In this document: one piece after another, positions 61,843-64,000 of the stretch
How positions within the stretch are numbered: the first letter of the stretch is position 1
Layout: each line of letters opens with the position of its first letter
Assembly (NCBI RefSeq): GCF_008923245.1
Contig: NZ_WBOS01000001.1
Coordinates: 682,001 to 746,000, forward strand
Length of the DNA stretch: 64,000 bases
Direction of reading: 5' to 3'
Origin: Cytobacillus depressus
Lineage (GTDB): Bacteria; Bacillota; Bacilli; Bacillales; Cytobacillaceae
Position numbers and translations under genes: made by a program
The notes under the pieces: generated by a model
The model's database searches: none
What the model was told of the DNA's origin: nothing
What the model saw: the letters and a program-made list of their open reading frames with translations, nothing else

Positions 61843-64000
61843 TCAAAAGGTTTTAACCCATTCTTCAACAAAATTCAGTGCACCTTCTAACTTCTCAGGA
61901 TCTTTTCCTCCTGCTTGGGCCATATCTGGACGGCCGCCACCGCCACCGCCACAGCGAGTAGCTACTTCTTTAATAATTTTTCCAGCTTGGTAACCTTTGT
62001 CGATTAAATCTTTCGTCACCCCGGCAATTAAATTCACCTTTCCATCGTTTACACTGCCAAGCACAACAATAGCGGAACCGAGCTTACTCTTTAAGTCATC
62101 TGCCATATTGCGGAGATTATTCATATCAGATGCAGCTACCTTTGCAGCTAACACTGTCACTCCATTAATTTCCTTCGCTTTAGATACGAGGCTGCCAGCT
62201 TCAATATTGCCCAATTTTGCTGCTAATGATTCATTTTCTCTTTGAAGCTGCTTCATTTCGCTTAATAGTCCTTCAATTCTTGAAGCTAAATCTTTCGGAT
62301 TTGCTTTTAGTTTACTTGCCGCTTCTTTTAAAATGCTAATTTGGTCATTTAGTAATTGATAGGCTGCTTCGCCTGTTACAGCTTCAATTCGGCGTGTACC
62401 TGCGCCGATTCCACTCTCAGACTGAATCTTGAAAAGACCAATCACTGATGTATTTGGAACGTGGCAGCCGCCGCAAAGCTCTAAACTGTAGTCTCCAATT
62501 TGCACTACGCGGACAACTTTCCCATACTTTTCACCAAATAGTGCCATTGCCCCCATTGCTTTTGCTTCTTCTATATCTTTAAAATCAATGTTTAACTGTA
62601 AGCTTCTCCAAATTTTTTCATTGACGATATTTTCAATGTTCTCCAGCTCTTCAGCTGAAATTTGGCCAAAGTGTGAGAAGTCAAAACGCAGGCGATCAGG
62701 CTCAACTAATGATCCTGCTTGGTTGACATGATTTCCAAGGACATCCTTTAATGCTTGATGAAGCAAATGAGTTGCCGTATGATTCTTAATGATTTTTGAA
62801 CGCGAAACTTCATCAACGACTGCGTGGACGCGATCATTTATTTTTAATGTTCCAGCCTCTACAACCGCTTTATGAAGGTTTTGTCCATTCGGTGCTTTCT
62901 GAACATCTTTAATCGCTACTTTTAGCCCTTCAGATTCTAAAGTTCCCTTATCAGCAATTTGCCCGCCGCTTTCTGCATAGAAAGGAGTGACATCCATAAT
63001 GAGCTGAATCTCTTCGCCCGTTCCTGCTTCATTAACTAGTTGGCCATCCTTTACAATTGCAACAATTTGAGAATCTGCTTGAAGGTTGTCATAGCCAGTA
63101 AATGTACTTTCAACCTTAATTTCTCCTAGCACGCCGCCTTGTACTTGCATCGAATCAACATCTTGTCTTGCAGCTCTTGCACGCTCGCGCTGGCGGTTCA
63201 TCTCTTGCTCAAATCCATCGTGGTCGACCTTCATGCCTTCCTCTTCAGCATACTCTTCTGTTAATTCAACAGGGAAACCGTACGTATCATATAAGCGGAA
63301 TACATCTTCGCCTTGGATTGTATCATTGCCCTTTTCTTTTTCCTTTTTAATGACTGAAGATAATATGGATAAGCCTTCATTAAGTGTTTCATGGAAACGC
63401 TCTTCTTCATTTTTGATCACTTTTTGAATAAATTCTTCTTTTTCTTTTACTTCTGGATAGAAGTCTTGCATAATTTCTCCAACAACAGGTACGAGTTCAA
63501 ACATAAATGGACGATTGATATTGATTTGCTTCGCATAGCGTACTGCTCTACGGAGAAGACGGCGCAATACATATCCACGACCTTCATTCGACGGCAGTGC
63601 GCCATCGCCAACTGCAAATGCCACTGTACGAATGTGGTCAGCAATTACTTTAAATGCTACATCGCTTTCTTTGCCATTTCCGTACTTTACGCCTGAAATT
63701 TCCTCTGTCCCGCGAATAATTGGCATGAATAGATCTGTATCGAAGTTCGTTGGAACATTTTGAATAACAGATGCCATACGCTCAAGCCCCATACCTGTAT
63801 CAATATTCTTTTTCGGCAGCGGAGTATAGGTTCCGTCAGGATTATGGTTAAATTCGGAGAAAACAAGATTCCAAACTTCCAAATATCTTTCATTTTCCCC
63901 GCCTGGATATAATTCTGGGTCATTTATGTCATTCCCATATTCAGGTCCGCGGTCATAGAAGATTTCAGTGTTTGGTCCACTCGGTCCTTCGCCAATGTCC
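61843..64000 (-). CDS. alaS: Alanine--tRNA ligase, C-terminal 719 residues (start beyond the window)
   Basis: Charges tRNA-Ala. The reading frame is open from 61843 to the right edge; the catalytic-domain motifs [18 protein letters not shown] and [12 protein letters not shown] lie in the last 120 bp. Then the tRNA-recognition part ([14 protein letters not shown]), the editing domain with [11 protein letters not shown] and CGGCHVPNT, and the glycine-rich C-terminal C-Ala domain [15 protein letters not shown]. An ATG-less N-terminus is missing only because of the window boundary; a start at 63882 would be wrong. Confidence 0.97.
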   Translation of the reverse strand, partial: DIGEGPSGPNTEIFYDRGPEYGNDINDPELYPGGENERYLEVWNLVFSEFNHNPDGTYTPLPKKNIDTGMGLERMASVIQNVPTNFDTDLFMPIIRGTEEISGVKYGNGKESDVAFKVIADHIRTVAFAVGDGALPSNEGRGYVLRRLLRRAVRYAKQININRPFMFELVPVVGEIMQDFYPEVKEKEEFIQKVIKNEEERFHETLNEGLSILSSVIKKEKEKGNDTIQGEDVFRLYDTYGFPVELTEEYAEEEGMKVDHDGFEQEMNRQRERARAARQDVDSMQVQGGVLGEIKVESTFTGYDNLQADSQIVAIVKDGQLVNEAGTGEEIQLIMDVTPFYAESGGQIADKGTLESEGLKVAIKDVQKAPNGQNLHKAVVEAGTLKINDRVHAVVDEVSRSKIIKNHTATHLLHQALKDVLGNHVNQAGSLVEPDRLRFDFSHFGQISAEELENIENIVNEKIWRSLQLNIDFKDIEEAKAMGAMALFGEKYGKVVRVVQIGDYSLELCGGCHVPNTSVIGLFKIQSESGIGAGTRRIEAVTGEAAYQLLNDQISILKEAASKLKANPKDLASRIEGLLSEMKQLQRENESLAAKLGNIEAGSLVSKAKEINGVTVLAAKVAASDMNNLRNMADDLKSKLGSAIVVLGSVNDGKVNLIAGVTKDLIDKGYQAGKIIKEVATRCGGGGGGRPDMAQAGGKDPEKLEGALNFVEEWVKTF

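Noticed and set aside
63883..64000. A separate gene upstream of an apparent alaS start at 63882
   Set aside because: The alaS reading frame continues unbroken through this stretch with conserved catalytic-domain motifs, so it is the same gene running off the edge.

Overview
This 64 kb window comes from an endospore-forming, low-GC Gram-positive bacterium of the family Bacillaceae (Bacillus in the broad sense). The evidence is the gene order, which matches the yqe and yrr regions of Bacillus subtilis almost gene for gene; the sporulation genes gpr, spoIIP, sda, sigK and a cotB-like group; the competence genes comEA/EB/EC; strong AGGAGG-type ribosome binding sites; and frequent GTG/TTG starts. 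The species cannot be named from sequence alone. Most of the window is conserved core chromosome on the minus strand.

Region by region: 1-8070 holds a peptide ABC importer operon (dppB-C-D-F order, then an M20 amidohydrolase and the substrate-binding lipoprotein) behind a promoter overlapped by a CodY-like box, and the 5' part of a CapA-like gene. 8073-16308 is the heat-shock operon hrcA-grpE-dnaK-dnaJ-prmA-rsmE-mtaB under a perfect CIRCE operator. 16328-24127 runs holA, rpsT (plus strand), gpr, spoIIP, yqxA, lepA, hemW. 24576-29462 holds yqzM, the comE genes and comER. 29550-34824 is the yqeG-yqeH-aroE-yhbY-nadD-yqeK-rsfS-yqeM cluster. 34949-37128 holds sda with six DnaA boxes, then psd and pssA. 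37203-43329 holds an M3 oligopeptidase, an Asp-box lipoprotein, an uninterrupted sigK and three tandem coat-protein-like genes of the CotB/DUF2642 type. 44333-53226 is mtnN-yrrS-pbpI-greA-udk-yrrO-yrrN-yrrM-mltG, and 60685-64000 is alaS(partial)-ireB-ruvX-yrzB.

Two places stand out. First, the roughly 1 kb between the coat genes and mtnN (43419-44271) looks empty to standard gene calling, but carries five minus-strand micro-ORFs of 19-46 codons, each with a good Shine-Dalgarno. They fall into two alternating families (one is YrzI) plus a single-membrane-segment peptide. A near-consensus sigma-A promoter precedes the first, and two tandem hairpin terminators separate it from the second. In both members of the non-YrzI family the ribosome binding site is perfectly complementary to the 3' end of its own ORF. 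This is my main candidate for an undescribed system.

Second, an accessory block (about 53.4-60.6 kb) splits the conserved yrzB-mltG junction. It holds a three-part ATP-grasp/amidoligase/ATP-grasp ligase, remnants of a Mur-ligase-like gene, a nucleotidyltransferase/aminotransferase fusion, a Nudix hydrolase, an N-formylglutamate-amidohydrolase-like protein and a divergent spermidine-synthase-like enzyme. It resembles a peptide-like small-molecule or polymer pathway, but two genes are broken: one by a one-base loss in its P-loop plus truncation, the other by loss of its catalytic middle plus a 9-base homopolymer frameshift.

Several short intergenic repeats of kinds that recur in Bacillaceae lie between operons (around 11.3, 21.3, 27.2, 33.1, 36.5 and 40.2 kb). 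No rRNA, tRNA, CRISPR array, prophage or insertion sequence with a transposase was seen.
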